Below are positions 5,913 through 6,763 of a DNA stretch of 6,763 nt, one piece after another; within the stretch, counting starts at the first letter, position 1; the number at the start of each line of letters is the position of its first letter. The stretch comes from Chloroflexaceae bacterium (GTDB taxonomy: Bacteria > Chloroflexota > Chloroflexia > Chloroflexales > Chloroflexaceae): positions 1 to 6,763 of the forward strand of contig JAOACN010000470.1 in assembly GCA_026417815.1 (NCBI GenBank), in the 5' to 3' direction. A program made the translations under genes and the position numbers. Below the pieces are notes generated by a model. It was not told the DNA's origin. It worked only from the letters and a program-made list of their open reading frames with translations, and searched no databases.

Positions 5913-5941
5913 AGCATAACAAGTTTCCTGAGAAGACGCAA
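5913..5941 (-). promoter_or_regulatory. Putative argB promoter
   Basis: On the minus strand TTGCGT (5941-5936) and TATGCT (5918-5913) are 17 nt apart. Base composition drops in G+C here, as expected for a promoter. The start would be near 5905, placing the strong hairpin at the very beginning of the transcript. Confidence 0.4.
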
Positions 5942-6059
5942 CCTGCAGGGAAACCCGAAAACCCTGTGAGCAGGAGCGCGGCGAAACCAGGTTTCCCCAT
6001 CATCGGATCGAAACGTCAGCGTCCGGCAGCGCGGCCAGGCGCGCGCGCAGGTCGGCGCC

Positions 6060-6763
6060 TCACCAGGCCGCCAGGCGGCGCCGGTAGAGCAGGGCCATCC
6101 AGATCGGCAGTACCGGCAGGGCAACGTTGAGGGCGCCGACCCAGACCGCCGCGGTGATGGCGCGAGCCGCGAGCGACTCGGCGCCGAGCAGGAAGAGTAC
6201 TGGCAGCGGCGCCAGCACGCCGATTGCCAGTGTGGCAGCCAGGGCGATTGCGCCGAAGACCAGACTGGCGCACAAGAAGACGAGAATGTTCTCGCCGAAC
6301 CGGTAGAAGGTAAGATCAAGACTGTGTCTGATGGCCTGGCCCATGGGCATGCGTTCGTGCGCGAAGGGCTGCAAAGCGAAGATTGTGCTGCTGTAGGCCG
6401 CGCCATTGAGCACCAGCGTGGCCGCGTATATCAGCACGACCCCGACGATGACGGCGACGATCCCTGCTGCCGACACCGCCTCGCCCGCGGTGCCGCCGGC
6501 AGCACTGGCCGAAGAAAACACGGCAACGCTCGCAAAGCCGAAGACGTAGGCCACACAGAAACAGACGCTGCTGATCATCGAGACCACGCTCGCCGCCACG
6601 AGGACAAACAACGTCCCGTAGCAGCCCATGCCGAGCACACGCAGCGGCCCGAGGGCCAGGGCGCCGCGGAGGGTGACGGCCTCGCCGTTGGCGGCCATCA
6701 CTGCGGCGCGGCTCACCGCGCCCATCACATACAGACCAAGCGGCAGGCTCAGCAGCGTGGCCA
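6060..6763 (-). CDS. Multi-span membrane protein, 3' part, function unknown
   Basis: The gene runs off the right edge: the frame is open through position 6763 (residues ATLLSLPLGLYV precede the first internal start codons), so the starts at 6728 and 6725 are probably internal. About 234 codons are visible. They hold at least five hydrophobic stretches: the first at the window edge, a long one after VLGMGCYG, one around AGIVAVIVGVVLIY, one around LVFLCASLVFG to VLFLL, and a last one around WVGALNVALPVLPIWMALLY, ending in YRRRLAAW. Short polar loops (FAHERMPMGQAIRHSLDLTFYRFGEN) separate them. This resembles uncharacterised bacterial six-span proteins, but I cannot name a family. The TGA at 6060-6062 is followed in frame by 19 coding-like codons. 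The gap to argB is 223 nt, with a hairpin and possible promoter between them, so argB may be transcribed separately. Confidence 0.75.
   Translation of the reverse strand, partial: ATLLSLPLGLYVMGAVSRAAVMAANGEAVTLRGALALGPLRVLGMGCYGTLFVLVAASVVSMISSVCFCVAYVFGFASVAVFSSASAAGGTAGEAVSAAGIVAVIVGVVLIYAATLVLNGAAYSSTIFALQPFAHERMPMGQAIRHSLDLTFYRFGENILVFLCASLVFGAIALAATLAIGVLAPLPVLFLLGAESLAARAITAAVWVGALNVALPVLPIWMALLYRRRLAAW

Noticed and set aside
5983..5995. GAAACC-A-GGTTTC palindrome in the argB upstream region
   Set aside because: Six-base arms with a one-base centre cannot form a hairpin, and no known operator matches; it is too short to call.

Overview
This GC-rich window has strong G/C preference at third codon positions and compact bacterial gene layout. 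Gene content and style (a TPM-domain protein with a very long coiled coil and a Gly/Ser tail, PLP-dependent Cys/Met enzyme, short ArgB, Crp-type cNMP-binding protein, many short palindromes between genes) would fit a filamentous member of the Chloroflexota. That placement is an inference from style and not proven by any marker gene here.

Layout from left to right. Positions 1-2683 (minus strand) hold one long gene for a secreted or membrane-anchored TPM-domain protein, read in two frames. The first 324 codons end at a UGA (1709-1711). A second, completely open frame of about 570 codons then runs from 1727 to the left window edge, ending in a Gly/Ser/Trp-rich tail. The frames can join only inside 19 nt containing an in-phase A_AAA_AAA heptamer, preceded by AGGAGGT and followed by a possible stem-loop, an arrangement like the programmed -1 frameshift site of dnaX. 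A cystathionine gamma-synthase/lyase gene (2704-3852, minus) lies 20 nt upstream and is probably co-transcribed with it.

Positions 3853-4329 carry no convincing gene but several hairpins, two of which have the same nine-base loop. A 66-codon gene for a small single-span membrane protein (4330-4530, plus) follows with its own plausible promoter. It converges on a Crp-type gene (4570-5049, minus) across a perfect 16-bp palindrome (4532-4574) whose tip resembles the two hairpins above. The Crp-type protein ends inside this palindrome and has no DNA-binding domain.

The Crp-type gene overlaps the end of argB (5039-5836, minus, GTG start) by 11 nt, so the two are probably translated together. The argB leader (5837-6059) has a possible promoter and a strong hairpin followed at some distance by a T tract. 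The right edge holds the 3' part of a multi-span membrane protein gene (6060-6763, minus), whose stop codon is followed in frame by 19 further coding-like codons.

Functionally the window mixes amino-acid metabolism (methionine/cysteine interconversion, arginine synthesis) with envelope proteins. No single pathway joins all genes. The strongest candidates for something new are the putative recoding site in the TPM gene and the shared-tip hairpin family, one copy of which forms the end of the truncated Crp-type gene.
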